From: Candidatus Vogelbacteria bacterium RIFOXYD1_FULL_51_18
Lineage (GTDB): Bacteria > Patescibacteriota > Minisyncoccia > Phycocordibacterales > UBA9988
Assembly (NCBI GenBank): GCA_001823095.1
Contig: MHTL01000008.1
Location: 2,221 to 50,488, forward strand
Direction of reading: 5' to 3'
DNA length: 48,268 nt
Shown piece after piece: positions 17,224 through 25,239 of this stretch. Position 1 is the stretch's first letter. Every line of letters starts with the position of its first letter. The position numbers and the translations under genes are program-made. The notes under the pieces were generated by a model. The model saw only the letters and a list, made by a program, of their open reading frames with translations. It made no database searches and had not been told where the DNA came from.

Positions 17224-18486
17224 ATGCTGGATATTAGGTTTATTCGGGACAATAAGGAGCTTGTAGCCGAGGCGGCCACAAAAAAGCACATTGAGTTTGA
17301 TGTGGAGAAGCTCATTGCCCTTGACGACGAGCGCATCAAACTCCTTGCCGAGGTGGAAAGTGCCCGTGCCACGCAGAATGCCGCTAACGACGCCATCTCT
17401 AAAGCGGGCGAGGGTGAGCGAGAAAAGCTCCTCACCGAGATGCGCGCAGTCAAAGAGACGCTCGCGGGAAGCGAGGAAAAGCTCAAGAGCGTAATGGACG
17501 AATGGCGCATAGCAATGCTTCAGGTTCCCAACATCCCCGACATGAGCGTGCCGGAGGGAGATAATGATGCGTCAAATCTGGAATACTCGCAATGGGGCAA
17601 GATTCCCCAGTTCTCCTTCGCTCTCAAAAATCACATTGAGCTCATGGAGGGACTGGGGATGCTGGACCTTGAGCGCGGCGCAAAGGTCTCGGGCTTTCGC
17701 GGCTACTTCCTCAAGGGCGATGCCACACTTCTCTCGTTTGCGCTCTGGCGCTTTGCCATTGATACTCTGGTCCAAAAAGGATTTGAGCCACTCTTGACGC
17801 CCGCAATCGTCCGCAAGGAGCCCCTCTTGGGCACCGGCTACCTCCCGCAGGGCGAGGAGGACCTCTACCGCACCCAGGATGGCGAGTACTTCTCGGGTAC
17901 TGCGGAGGCGCCGACCATGGGCTACTCTATGGACGAGACGCTTGAGCTTACAGAACTTCCCAAAAAATCCATTTCCTTCTCACCTTGTTACCGCCGCGAG
18001 GCGGGGAGTCACGGTAAAGATACGCGCGGTATACAGCGAGTCCACGAGTTTTACAAAGTGGAGATGGTGGTGCTCTGCGAGGGCAGCCATGAAGTAAGCG
18101 TGCAGTGGCACGAGGAATTGCGCGAGAATGCAGAGGAGCTCATGCAGGCGCTCCACATCCCCTATCGCGTCGTTATTAACTGCGGCGGCGACCTTGGACT
18201 CGGCCAAGTCAAAAAGTATGACATTGAGGCCTGGGTGCCCTCGGAGGGGCGCTACCGCGAGACACATTCCATTTCATACTTCCACGACTTCCAAACACGG
18301 CGCTTCAGCATCAAGTACAAGGATGCGGAAGGGAAGAAGCGCTTCGCGCACTCCTTAAACGGCACAGCAATCGCAACACCACGCCTCCTCATTTCACTTT
18401 TGGAAAATCACCAGCGTGCTGACGGCTCCGTGGGCGTGCCGCCGGCGCTCATCCCATACGTTAAGAAGAATGTTCTTAGCCCCTAA
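17224..18486 (+). CDS. serS: seryl-tRNA synthetase
   Basis: 420 residues, a class II synthetase that charges tRNA-Ser. The N-terminal coiled-coil arm runs from about 30 to 110; motif 2 is SPCYRREAGSHGKDTRGIQR and motif 3 is TPRLLISLLENHQRADGS. The start MLDIRFIRDNKE at 17224 matches the family N-terminus; an upstream in-frame ATG at 17200 would add eight unusual residues. A TACTAT box lies 6 nt before it and a further promoter may lie in the palindrome upstream. Confidence 0.95.
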   Translation: MLDIRFIRDNKELVAEAATKKHIEFDVEKLIALDDERIKLLAEVESARATQNAANDAISKAGEGEREKLLTEMRAVKETLAGSEEKLKSVMDEWRIAMLQVPNIPDMSVPEGDNDASNLEYSQWGKIPQFSFALKNHIELMEGLGMLDLERGAKVSGFRGYFLKGDATLLSFALWRFAIDTLVQKGFEPLLTPAIVRKEPLLGTGYLPQGEEDLYRTQDGEYFSGTAEAPTMGYSMDETLELTELPKKSISFSPCYRREAGSHGKDTRGIQRVHEFYKVEMVVLCEGSHEVSVQWHEELRENAEELMQALHIPYRVVINCGGDLGLGQVKKYDIEAWVPSEGRYRETHSISYFHDFQTRRFSIKYKDAEGKKRFAHSLNGTAIATPRLLISLLENHQRADGSVGVPPALIPYVKKNVLSP

Positions 18487-18495
18487 TCTGGCACG

Positions 18496-19296
18496 ATGAA
18501 TAGAAAGAAAGCTATTCTCAAAAAGTCTATTGAGTTCACACGTCGCGTGCGGGCGATTAAAATTACACTCTCTTTTGGCTTTGCTGTTTTTAGTGTTGTG
18601 GGACTGCTTATTGCATTCAACCTAGATGCCCTGCGTCTCTCGCGGATTAGCGTAAGCGGCGCGCGGGTCGTCTCGGGAGAGAACATTTCCCATGCGGCCG
18701 CAGGCGCTCTGCACGGCTCCTACTTTTATCTTATCCCGCACAGCAATGCGCTTCTCTATCCGCGCGAGCGCGTGCGAGTCGCCGTGACGGCTGTGTCGCC
18801 GCGTATCAAGAATGTTCGTCTGCGCGTGCGCGGCTATAGCACACTGATTGTTCAGGTGCTGGAGCGCACGCCTGCCGCGCTGTGGTGCCCTGCAGTAGAG
18901 CAAGCCCATTGCCTCTATCTTGATGAAAGCGGCTTCGCCTTTGGTATTGCGCCGTTTTTCAGAGGGGATTCCTACCTGGTTTTTACTAGCTCCCGCACAC
19001 CTGCCGTCGGCTTCTCGCTCATGGATGAGGGCGCCTTTGCCGCACTGCAGAGCTTTGCGCGCAGTTTCCCTGTCCCCCTTGTCGGCGTGACGGCAGAGGA
19101 GGAGCGTTATACGCTCAAAACGCGCGAGGGTTATGACATCCTAGTCAATCCCCAGGTTCCCTTTGATATAACGCGCACAAGCGTCTTGGCGGCTCTGGCC
19201 AGCGAGGCGCTTGCGTCAAAGCTCCGGGAGGGGAAGGAACTCCTCTATCTTGATGCGCGCGTGCTGGGAAAGGCGTTCTACAAATTAGAAGACTGA
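18496..19296 (+). CDS. ftsQ: FtsQ/DivIB-like cell-division protein
   Basis: 266 residues with a short basic cytoplasmic tail, one membrane segment (about 22-44) and an extracytoplasmic part starting with a POTRA-like pattern (LRLSRISVSGARVVSGENI, then YLIPHSNALLYP and VRLRVRGYSTLIVQVLERTPAALW). This is the architecture of FtsQ/DivIB, which bridges early and late divisome proteins. Sequence similarity is weak, so the call rests on topology plus the POTRA pattern. It starts 9 nt after serS and precedes two cell-wall enzymes. Confidence 0.6.
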   Translation: MNRKKAILKKSIEFTRRVRAIKITLSFGFAVFSVVGLLIAFNLDALRLSRISVSGARVVSGENISHAAAGALHGSYFYLIPHSNALLYPRERVRVAVTAVSPRIKNVRLRVRGYSTLIVQVLERTPAALWCPAVEQAHCLYLDESGFAFGIAPFFRGDSYLVFTSSRTPAVGFSLMDEGAFAALQSFARSFPVPLVGVTAEEERYTLKTREGYDILVNPQVPFDITRTSVLAALASEALASKLREGKELLYLDARVLGKAFYKLED

Positions 19297-19314
19297 TACG
19301 TTATACTAAAGGAT

Positions 19315-21738
19315 ATGAAGACTGTTATCTCTGTCTCTCTCGCCCTTGCCGTGGGGCTTTTTGCCGCATTCATACTATTTTTTGGTGGACGCTTTGCGCT
19401 TTCCCTGGTCACCGGGAGCAATCCGAAATCTGCACAGAGCGCACCCGTCGCCGAGGCTACGAGTTCCGAGAACGCATACTCAAAACTCTCACTCGGCTCC
19501 CTAGCCGAAGAACCTTTTACTGCGCCAAAAGAGGGCAAAGCAATATATGTTGACCTTGACAGCATGAAGCTTTCACTCTACAAGGATGGCGCACTTGTTG
19601 AGACGGTGCCTGTTGTCTCCAAGGGGCGTGTGGGCACTGCTTGGGAGACACCGCCCGGAGTCTACCGCGTTGAGACCAAGGAGGAGAATCACTTCAGCTC
19701 CATCGGCAACGTGTGGATGCCTTCCTCAATGCAGTTTTTTGGGAACTTTTTCATTCATGGATGGCCCTACTACCCGGGTGGCACGCCTGTTGCGCAAGGG
19801 TACTCGGGCGGCTGTATCCGGCTCACCAGCGATGATGCCAAGCGAGTCTTTGTGTTTGCCGAAAAAGGCACGCCGATTGTAATTTCTAGCTCCTCGTCAT
19901 CCGCCTCCGCGGACCTGGTCGTCCACAGCGCCGGCGAGACAAGCCAGAGTTTTTACTACGTGGCAAACCGCGCAGCGCCTCCGCGCATTTCAGCCGACGC
20001 GTACCTCGTTGCCGATTTGGATTCCGGCGACATACTCATGGAGCGCAATAGCGGGAAGATGTATGCCATCGCCTCCATCACCAAACTGATTACGGCGCTC
20101 ACCTCGCTTGACGCGGTCAACCAGTATCAGGCGGCGCGCGTGTCTGTACGAGCAGGGGCGACCCACGGTGACTTTGGCGGCCTCAAGGTGGGAGAAACGC
20201 TCACTGTGAGTACCTTGCTCTACCCGCTGCTTATGGAGTCCTCCAATGATGCCGCAGAGGTAATTGCCGAACACTACGGACGGGACCGCTTTCTTTCGCT
20301 GATGAATAAGAAGGCGGAGTCCATCGGCCTCCTCAATACGCACTTTGGCGACCCCAGCGGGCTCTCCCCGGAAAACGTCTCCACGGCGCAGGACCTTTTT
20401 ACTCTCGCGCAGTATATTTACCGGTATAAATCGTTTGTGCTGGAGACGACTAAGATGGCGGTGAAAAAGGTTGAGGCGGAAGTTCCCGGTTCGCGCACGC
20501 ACACCTGGTACAACAACAACTACTTTGTGGTGCGCGGCGACCCTAAGTACCTGGGCGGCAAGAACGGCTACACCGATGAGGCCGGCCGCACACTTCTCTC
20601 CCTCTTCTCTCTCCCGCTTTCTGAATTTGAAAAAAAGCATATTGCGGTGATTGTACTTGCGAGCGAGAACCGTGAGAAGGACGCAGAGCAACTAGTGCGA
20701 TATATAACCAAAAATGTCTATTACGGCGTGAGCTCCGACATCGGCCGCGTGGCTGTAAAAAAGCTCTCTGCTCCATTGCTGGCAGAAGAAAAAGGCGAGA
20801 ATTCTCTGTTCACGCAAGCAGGGGAGCGTCTCGCGGCTTCGCTCGGCGCCGCCAAGCGGCCCATGGGTTCTGATGAAAAAGACGAAGTAAAACTTCTCTT
20901 TGTGGGAGACATAATGGCGGACCGCGGCGTAAAGGGTATGGTGGAAAAACAGTTTGCCAAAAAGTACGACGCGCTTTTTGCTCATGCAACTTCGCTTGCT
21001 GACTACGATATCACCTTCGGTAATCTTGAGGGGCCAATCTCTGACAAAGGCAAAAATGCGGGGAGTATTTACTCCTTTCGCATGAGTCTTGCAGTCGCGC
21101 CCGCGCTCAAGCGAGCGGGCTTTGATATAGTCAGTGTCGCCAATAACCATGCAGGCGATTGGGGGCAGGAGGCATTCACCGACACTCTCTCCCATTTGGG
21201 CGAGTACGGCATACGCTACACGGGCGGAGGCTACGACTACAGTGACGCGGCAGGCGTTACGGTGATTGAGCGCAAAGGGGTGCGCGTGGGCTTTCTCGGC
21301 TTTTCTGATGTGGGGCCGAATTGGTTGCGCGCCAGCGGGGGACAGGCGGGGATACTCACCGTTGACTCGGACTTTGACGCCATTATCAAACGCGCCTCGC
21401 GCTCTGTGGATGTGCTTGTGGTCTCACTGCATTTTGGCGACGAGTACCAACCCCTAAGCAATGAGCGTCAAAAGGCGCTCGCGCGGCGCGCCGTGGAGGA
21501 CGGAGCGCGCATCGTCATCGGGCATCACCCGCATGTGACGCAGGAGCTTGAGCGCTATAACGGCGGAATCATTGCCTACAGCCTCGGCAATTTCATCTTT
21601 GACCAATACTTCTCGCCAGAGACCATGCAGGGGCTCGCGCTTGCCGTAACGGTGAGCAAAGAAGGTGTGGGCGAGGTTAAGCGCCTCCCCTTCATTATCA
21701 ATGCGCAGTACCAACCGCTCTTGGATGAAAAAAAGTAG
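19315..21738 (+). CDS. fusion: L,D-transpeptidase + D,D-carboxypeptidase + CapA-like phosphoesterase
   Basis: 807 residues with an N-terminal membrane anchor (about 3-25). Domain 1 (75-195) is a YkuD L,D-transpeptidase with H148 and the SGGCIRL motif (C167). Domain 2 (225-475) is an S11 D-Ala-D-Ala carboxypeptidase with S254-x-x-K257, S309-x-N311 and K416-N-G (KTG in most members). Domain 3 (525-800) is a CapA/PgsA-like metallophosphoesterase with GDIM (531), NLEGP, NNH (610-612) and GHHPH (736-740). Carboxypeptidase action makes the tetrapeptide stems that L,D-transpeptidases use, so the first two domains fit one pathway. TATACT lies 7 nt before the ATG; the end overlaps the amidase gene by 14 nt. 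Confidence 0.9.
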   Translation: MKTVISVSLALAVGLFAAFILFFGGRFALSLVTGSNPKSAQSAPVAEATSSENAYSKLSLGSLAEEPFTAPKEGKAIYVDLDSMKLSLYKDGALVETVPVVSKGRVGTAWETPPGVYRVETKEENHFSSIGNVWMPSSMQFFGNFFIHGWPYYPGGTPVAQGYSGGCIRLTSDDAKRVFVFAEKGTPIVISSSSSSASADLVVHSAGETSQSFYYVANRAAPPRISADAYLVADLDSGDILMERNSGKMYAIASITKLITALTSLDAVNQYQAARVSVRAGATHGDFGGLKVGETLTVSTLLYPLLMESSNDAAEVIAEHYGRDRFLSLMNKKAESIGLLNTHFGDPSGLSPENVSTAQDLFTLAQYIYRYKSFVLETTKMAVKKVEAEVPGSRTHTWYNNNYFVVRGDPKYLGGKNGYTDEAGRTLLSLFSLPLSEFEKKHIAVIVLASENREKDAEQLVRYITKNVYYGVSSDIGRVAVKKLSAPLLAEEKGENSLFTQAGERLAASLGAAKRPMGSDEKDEVKLLFVGDIMADRGVKGMVEKQFAKKYDALFAHATSLADYDITFGNLEGPISDKGKNAGSIYSFRMSLAVAPALKRAGFDIVSVANNHAGDWGQEAFTDTLSHLGEYGIRYTGGGYDYSDAAGVTVIERKGVRVGFLGFSDVGPNWLRASGGQAGILTVDSDFDAIIKRASRSVDVLVVSLHFGDEYQPLSNERQKALARRAVEDGARIVIGHHPHVTQELERYNGGIIAYSLGNFIFDQYFSPETMQGLALAVTVSKEGVGEVKRLPFIINAQYQPLLDEKK

Positions 21739-22954
21739 TCTCGCGTTCTCGTTCGCACTCCTCTTTCCATTCTCTTTTGGATGGGTAGGGGATATTGCTC
21801 TGCAATTTGCCTCGCTGGCAACCACGCGCGCCTATCCGGTGACAGTGAATTCGCAGGACCTCATGAAAAGTTATCAGGCTCGGAAACTCACCGTGCTCAT
21901 CGTGCCCGGGCATGACAACATAGATCCGGGCGCCGCATTTGGGGATGTCAGCGAAGCAGATATTAATCTCACCATGACTAAGTATCTCCTGGAGCGCTTT
22001 GGCAATGACGCTAATATACACGCATCCAGCGCCCGCGATGTGGTCAGCGGCGACTACAGCCCCGAGATTAAGACATATATTGCGGAGGAGAAAGAAGATA
22101 TTGATTCGTGGAGCAAAATTCTGCGCGCGCTCGCCACATACTATCGGGAGAACAATGCGCTTAAGCCGGAAGCGCTTGTGCACCATAACTCCGCAAACCC
22201 GCGTGTTGCCCGCGTTCTCTACGGCATTAACCGCTGGGCGAACGAGCACGACATAGATGTTGTGCTCCACGTGCATTTTAACGACCATACTCGTCGCGCA
22301 CGCAGTCGCCCGGGCAACTACTCTGGCTTCACCATCTATGCGCCGCATGAGGGTCTCCCCAACGGCAGAGCGAGCCAGGAGCTTGCGCAGAGTATTTTTG
22401 ACCGGCTCAATGACCGCTTTCCAGTGAGCGACTTGCCCGGCGAACACCTCGGCGTAACTCCGGACGCCGAGCTCATCGCAGTTGGCGCAAACGGCTCGCG
22501 CGAGAAGGTGTCGTTCCTCATTGAGTACGGATACATCTACGAGTCGCAGTTCAAGGACCCGGAAGTGCGGGATAAAATTGTGCGCGAGATGGCCTATCAG
22601 ACGTACATGGGCGTAAAAGATTTTTTTGAAGCGCATGCGCTTGAGCGGGCGAGGGAGACGACGCTCATCCCCTACGTGTTTACACGCGACCTTGCGCGGG
22701 GAGCAAAAAATGATCCCGACATTCTCCATCTGCAGGGGGCGCTCAACGCGGCAGGATTCTATCCTCCAAGCGGAAAGACTTTGAACCGATGCCCTATAAA
22801 TGGCAGTTTTGGCCCCTGCGTGGAGCGGGCGGTGAAGAGCTTCCAATCAGCATACGGGATTAACACGACGGGCACGGTGGGCCCGCAGACGCGGGCCAAG
22901 CTCAACGAGCGCTTCAGCTCAAGCGGTGCGAGCACCACTGCTCCTGCGGAATAA
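21725..22954 (+). CDS. N-acetylmuramoyl-L-alanine amidase with peptidoglycan-binding domain
   Basis: 409 residues with an N-terminal signal peptide (about 1-22). The amidase_3 domain has PGHDNIDPGA (61-70), VVLHVHFNDH and VSFLIEYGYIYESQF with the likely catalytic Glu. The C-terminal 65 residues form a PG_binding_1 domain (DILHLQGALNAAGFYP ... INGSFGPCVERAVKSFQ). It cleaves stem peptides from glycan strands during cell separation. The start at 21725 lies inside the previous gene, indicating translational coupling with the fusion enzyme. Confidence 0.9.
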   Translation: MKKSSLAFSFALLFPFSFGWVGDIALQFASLATTRAYPVTVNSQDLMKSYQARKLTVLIVPGHDNIDPGAAFGDVSEADINLTMTKYLLERFGNDANIHASSARDVVSGDYSPEIKTYIAEEKEDIDSWSKILRALATYYRENNALKPEALVHHNSANPRVARVLYGINRWANEHDIDVVLHVHFNDHTRRARSRPGNYSGFTIYAPHEGLPNGRASQELAQSIFDRLNDRFPVSDLPGEHLGVTPDAELIAVGANGSREKVSFLIEYGYIYESQFKDPEVRDKIVREMAYQTYMGVKDFFEAHALERARETTLIPYVFTRDLARGAKNDPDILHLQGALNAAGFYPPSGKTLNRCPINGSFGPCVERAVKSFQSAYGINTTGTVGPQTRAKLNERFSSSGASTTAPAE

Positions 22955-22956
22955 AA

Positions 22957-22991
22957 AAGTCCCCACCGCATGTCGCCCGTAGTGGTGGGGA
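22957..22991 (-). terminator. terminator of the 23020-23475 gene
   Basis: TCCCCACC (22960-22967) pairs with GGTGGGGA (22984-22991). On the minus strand the hairpin is followed by a run of six T. It separates the amidase gene from its convergent neighbour. Confidence 0.75.
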
Positions 22992-23019
22992 AAATCAGAC
23001 ATCAGACATAGGAATGTGC

Positions 23020-23475
23020 TTAGAAATCTTCATCCTCTCCGCGGTATGCGGGGGAGGGTGGCGCATAGTACTCTTGGTAGAGCGGGCCGCCATTCCGTTC
23101 ATTGGTTCCGAGAAATGTAAGCGGGAAGGTGGCTATCTCAAACACGCCTACCGCTGCATCTCGCACGGTGCGGAGTGGTCCGAGCACTGCCCCCGCGATA
23201 TTGGATAGTACAGGCATCTCTACTGCCTGATCTCCGTTGAAGAATGAGCGGGGAATGTGTTTTGGCGAAGTTATCGCTGTGTGCACTCCGTGTGCGAAAC
23301 GATTGCTCATGCGAGCTCCCATGTTGTCTATACGCATTTCGAACTCCGTTGGGCAAGGGTCGGGAGGACAAACATAATATGGTGTACTCTGGATGTAGTA
23401 CTGCTGTGCAATCCCTGTGAACGGGAATGAGCACATAACGAGGGCCGTCGCCAGGACGAGTAATAACGGCTTCAT
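23020..23475 (-). CDS. small secreted protein, TIGR04073-like
   Basis: 151 residues with a signal peptide (MKPLLLVLATALVMCSF...GIAQ). The mature part contains RMSNRFAHGVHTAITSP and LRTVRDAAVGVFEIATFPL, which resemble the TIGR04073 pattern of small exported proteins linked to exosortase systems in other bacteria; I see no exosortase here. The end is Pro/Tyr/acidic. It has a strong Shine-Dalgarno (AAAAGGAG) and a TATGAT -10 at 23503-23508 on the minus strand, so it is expressed alone. Function unknown. Confidence 0.65.
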   Translation of the reverse strand: MKPLLLVLATALVMCSFPFTGIAQQYYIQSTPYYVCPPDPCPTEFEMRIDNMGARMSNRFAHGVHTAITSPKHIPRSFFNGDQAVEMPVLSNIAGAVLGPLRTVRDAAVGVFEIATFPLTFLGTNERNGGPLYQEYYAPPSPAYRGEDEDF

Positions 23476-23550
23476 GAGTGGACTCCTTTTGCCGTAAAGA
23501 TCATACCGCGAAAGCGGTTACTGGGCTTATAGTACTATTCGTGTATTCGG

Positions 23551-23579
23551 TTGTCAATCTGTATCTCCTCTGTTACGCT
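23551..23579 (+). promoter_or_regulatory. promoter of dus
   Basis: TTGTCA (23551-23556), 17-nt spacer, TACGCT (23574-23579) preceded by TG-N. Only 6 nt remain before the ATG at 23586. Confidence 0.6.
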
Positions 23580-23585
23580 CTCTTT

Positions 23586-24542
23586 ATGCAGAGAGGATTT
23601 TGGAACAAACTCCCGCGTCCCTTTTTTTGCTTAGCGCCGATGGCAAACGTCACCGACGCGGCTTTCCGGCGCGTGATCGCGAAGTACGGGAAACCTGATG
23701 TGCTCTGGAGTGAATTTGTATCGGCAGACGGACTGCAGTCAGCGGGGAGAGAGAAATTGCTCATTGATTTTTTGTACGACAAGAGCGAGCGGCCCATTGT
23801 TGCGCAGATCTTTGGCGCGCGACCGGAGACGATTGAGCAGAGCTCCGCGCTTATTGTAGAGCTCGGATTCAGCGGCATAGACATCAACATGGGCTGCCCC
23901 GACCGTGCGGTGGAGAGGCAGGGTGCGGGCGCGGCGCTCATTAAAAATCCAGCCTTGGCTAAGGAAATTATTGCAGCAGCTAAGCAGGGCGCGGGGGATG
24001 TCCCTGTCTCGGTTAAGACGCGCACAGGCTACAATACGAACATAGTTGAGGAATGGATAGACAATCTGCTGGAGGCACGTCCTGCCGCGATTACGCTCCA
24101 CGCGCGCACGCGCAAGCAAATGTCAAAGGTTCCCGCCGACTGGGACTCGGTGCGTCGGGCAGTGGAGATAGCACGGGGAAGCGGCACGCTCATCGTCGGC
24201 AACGGCAGTGTCGGTTCGCCAAAAGAGGCGCGCGTGCGCGCGGCGGAGAGCGGCTGTGATGGTGTGATGTTCGGCAGTGCCATTTTTGGCAACCCGTGGC
24301 TGTTTGCCAATAGAACTCCCAAATTGCACGAGCGGCTTACCGTGATGGTGGAGCATGCAAGAGCTTTTGAGGAGCTCTTGGGAGAGCATAAAAATTTTTC
24401 CATCATGCGCAAGCATTTTGGCGCCTATGCGCGCGGCTTTGACGGCGCAGCAGAGCTGCGGGAGAAATTAATGAGGACCGAGAACGCGGACGAGGTAGAG
24501 TCGATCGTCTTAAAAGATCACAAAATTTCACGATCGTGTTAA
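23586..24542 (+). CDS. dus: tRNA-dihydrouridine synthase
   Basis: A 318-residue flavoenzyme that reduces specific uridines of tRNA. Motifs: LAPMANVTDAAFRRVIAKYG near the N-terminus, GIDINMGCPDRAVERQGAGAAL with the catalytic Cys, VSVKTRTGY, ITLHARTRKQMSK and a GCDGVMFGSAIFGNPWLF phosphate-binding segment. The start at 23586 is chosen because the promoter ends 6 nt earlier and the protein then begins at a natural position; upstream codons overlap the promoter. It reads into the control region of the PaaX-like gene. Confidence 0.93.
   Translation: MQRGFWNKLPRPFFCLAPMANVTDAAFRRVIAKYGKPDVLWSEFVSADGLQSAGREKLLIDFLYDKSERPIVAQIFGARPETIEQSSALIVELGFSGIDINMGCPDRAVERQGAGAALIKNPALAKEIIAAAKQGAGDVPVSVKTRTGYNTNIVEEWIDNLLEARPAAITLHARTRKQMSKVPADWDSVRRAVEIARGSGTLIVGNGSVGSPKEARVRAAESGCDGVMFGSAIFGNPWLFANRTPKLHERLTVMVEHARAFEELLGEHKNFSIMRKHFGAYARGFDGAAELREKLMRTENADEVESIVLKDHKISRSC
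24529..24538. promoter_or_regulatory. ACGATCGT operator in the paaX promoter
   Basis: The palindrome CACGATCGTG lies between the likely -35 region and the TACAAT -10 (24548-24553) of the PaaX-like gene. A related CGATCGTCTTAA half lies at 24502. This position would allow autorepression. Confidence 0.55.
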
Positions 24543-24560
24543 GATGTTACAATCTGACAT

Positions 24561-25169
24561 ATGGGAATTAGGAGGAGAAGAAGAAATAAGATAATCATCT
24601 CTAGCCCGATGAAGAAAAAAGTTCTCCTCCTTATTTTTAGTGGAATAGCGCTGTCGCTCTCACGTTCTCCTCGCGGATATTTTAAAATTATCGGACATCT
24701 GCGGAGGGAATGGAAAAGCGTTGACCACCGCTATCTCTTAATGATCATCAGAGAGTTTAAGGAGCATCGCTTGATTGATTATCGTGAATCGGAAGATGGG
24801 ACAATTTCACTCGTACTTACCGAGCGTGGCAGAGAGCGCACGCTTTCTTTTCAGCTTGATACGATGGAAATTCCGCATCCTGTGCGATGGGATGGCCTGT
24901 GGCGAATAGTTTTCTTTGATATTCCTGAAAAATTTCGCGAGAGACGAGATGCTTTTCGCAATTTCTTAAAACAGCTTGGTTTTATAGAAATCCAAAAGTC
25001 AGTCTGGGTGCACCCCTATCCATGTAAAGATCAGATTGATTTTGCAATTGAGGTTTTTGAAGTACGTGTTCATGCACGCTATGGAGAACTCGCAACTTTT
25101 ACCTTGGAAGAGGAGCTTTTGGCCCGTTTCCATCTTAAAAAACCGGCAGGAGACATACAAAAAAGATAA
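24561..25169 (+). CDS. PaaX-like transcriptional regulator with Cas2-like C-terminus
   Basis: 202 residues. The N-terminal half is a basic winged-helix region (LRREWKSVDHRYLLMIIREFKEHRLIDYRE); the C-terminal half, WRIVFFDIPEKFRERRDAFRNFLKQLGF...SVWVHPY, has the ferredoxin-like fold shared by PaaX C-domains and Cas2. Such proteins in CPR genomes are easily mislabelled as Cas2; no repeats or other cas genes are present. TACAAT lies 7 nt before the start. Palindromes centred on ACGATCGT lie in its promoter and at its 3' end, suggesting autoregulation and control of dnaX. Confidence 0.75.
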   Translation: MGIRRRRRNKIIISSPMKKKVLLLIFSGIALSLSRSPRGYFKIIGHLRREWKSVDHRYLLMIIREFKEHRLIDYRESEDGTISLVLTERGRERTLSFQLDTMEIPHPVRWDGLWRIVFFDIPEKFRERRDAFRNFLKQLGFIEIQKSVWVHPYPCKDQIDFAIEVFEVRVHARYGELATFTLEEELLARFHLKKPAGDIQKR

Positions 25170-25197
25170 CACTTTATCACGATCGTGTTAAAGTGTT
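25168..25197. promoter_or_regulatory. 30-bp palindromic operator between paaX-like gene and dnaX
   Basis: Arms AACACTTTA and TAAAGTGTT flank CACGATCGTG with one T/T mismatch per side. It overlaps the paaX-like stop codon and lies upstream of dnaX, which has TATGAT at 25226-25231, 8 nt before its ATG. Confidence 0.6.
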
Positions 25198-25239
25198 GTA
25201 AAATCGGCGGGGACTTGGACTGTGCTATGATACGAGTCT

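Noticed and set aside
21698-22846. 382-codon minus-strand reading frame opposite the amidase gene
   Set aside because: The amidase on the plus strand has clear motifs and a domain order; the opposite frame is a shadow of GC-rich codons.
24561-25169. Cas2-like protein suggesting a CRISPR-Cas locus
   Set aside because: The protein has an added winged-helix half typical of PaaX-like regulators, and there is no repeat array or any other cas gene in the window.
25168-25197. Terminator of the paaX-like gene
   Set aside because: The hairpin has no T-run and shares its core with two other control regions, so an operator is more likely, though a role at the RNA 3' end is not excluded.
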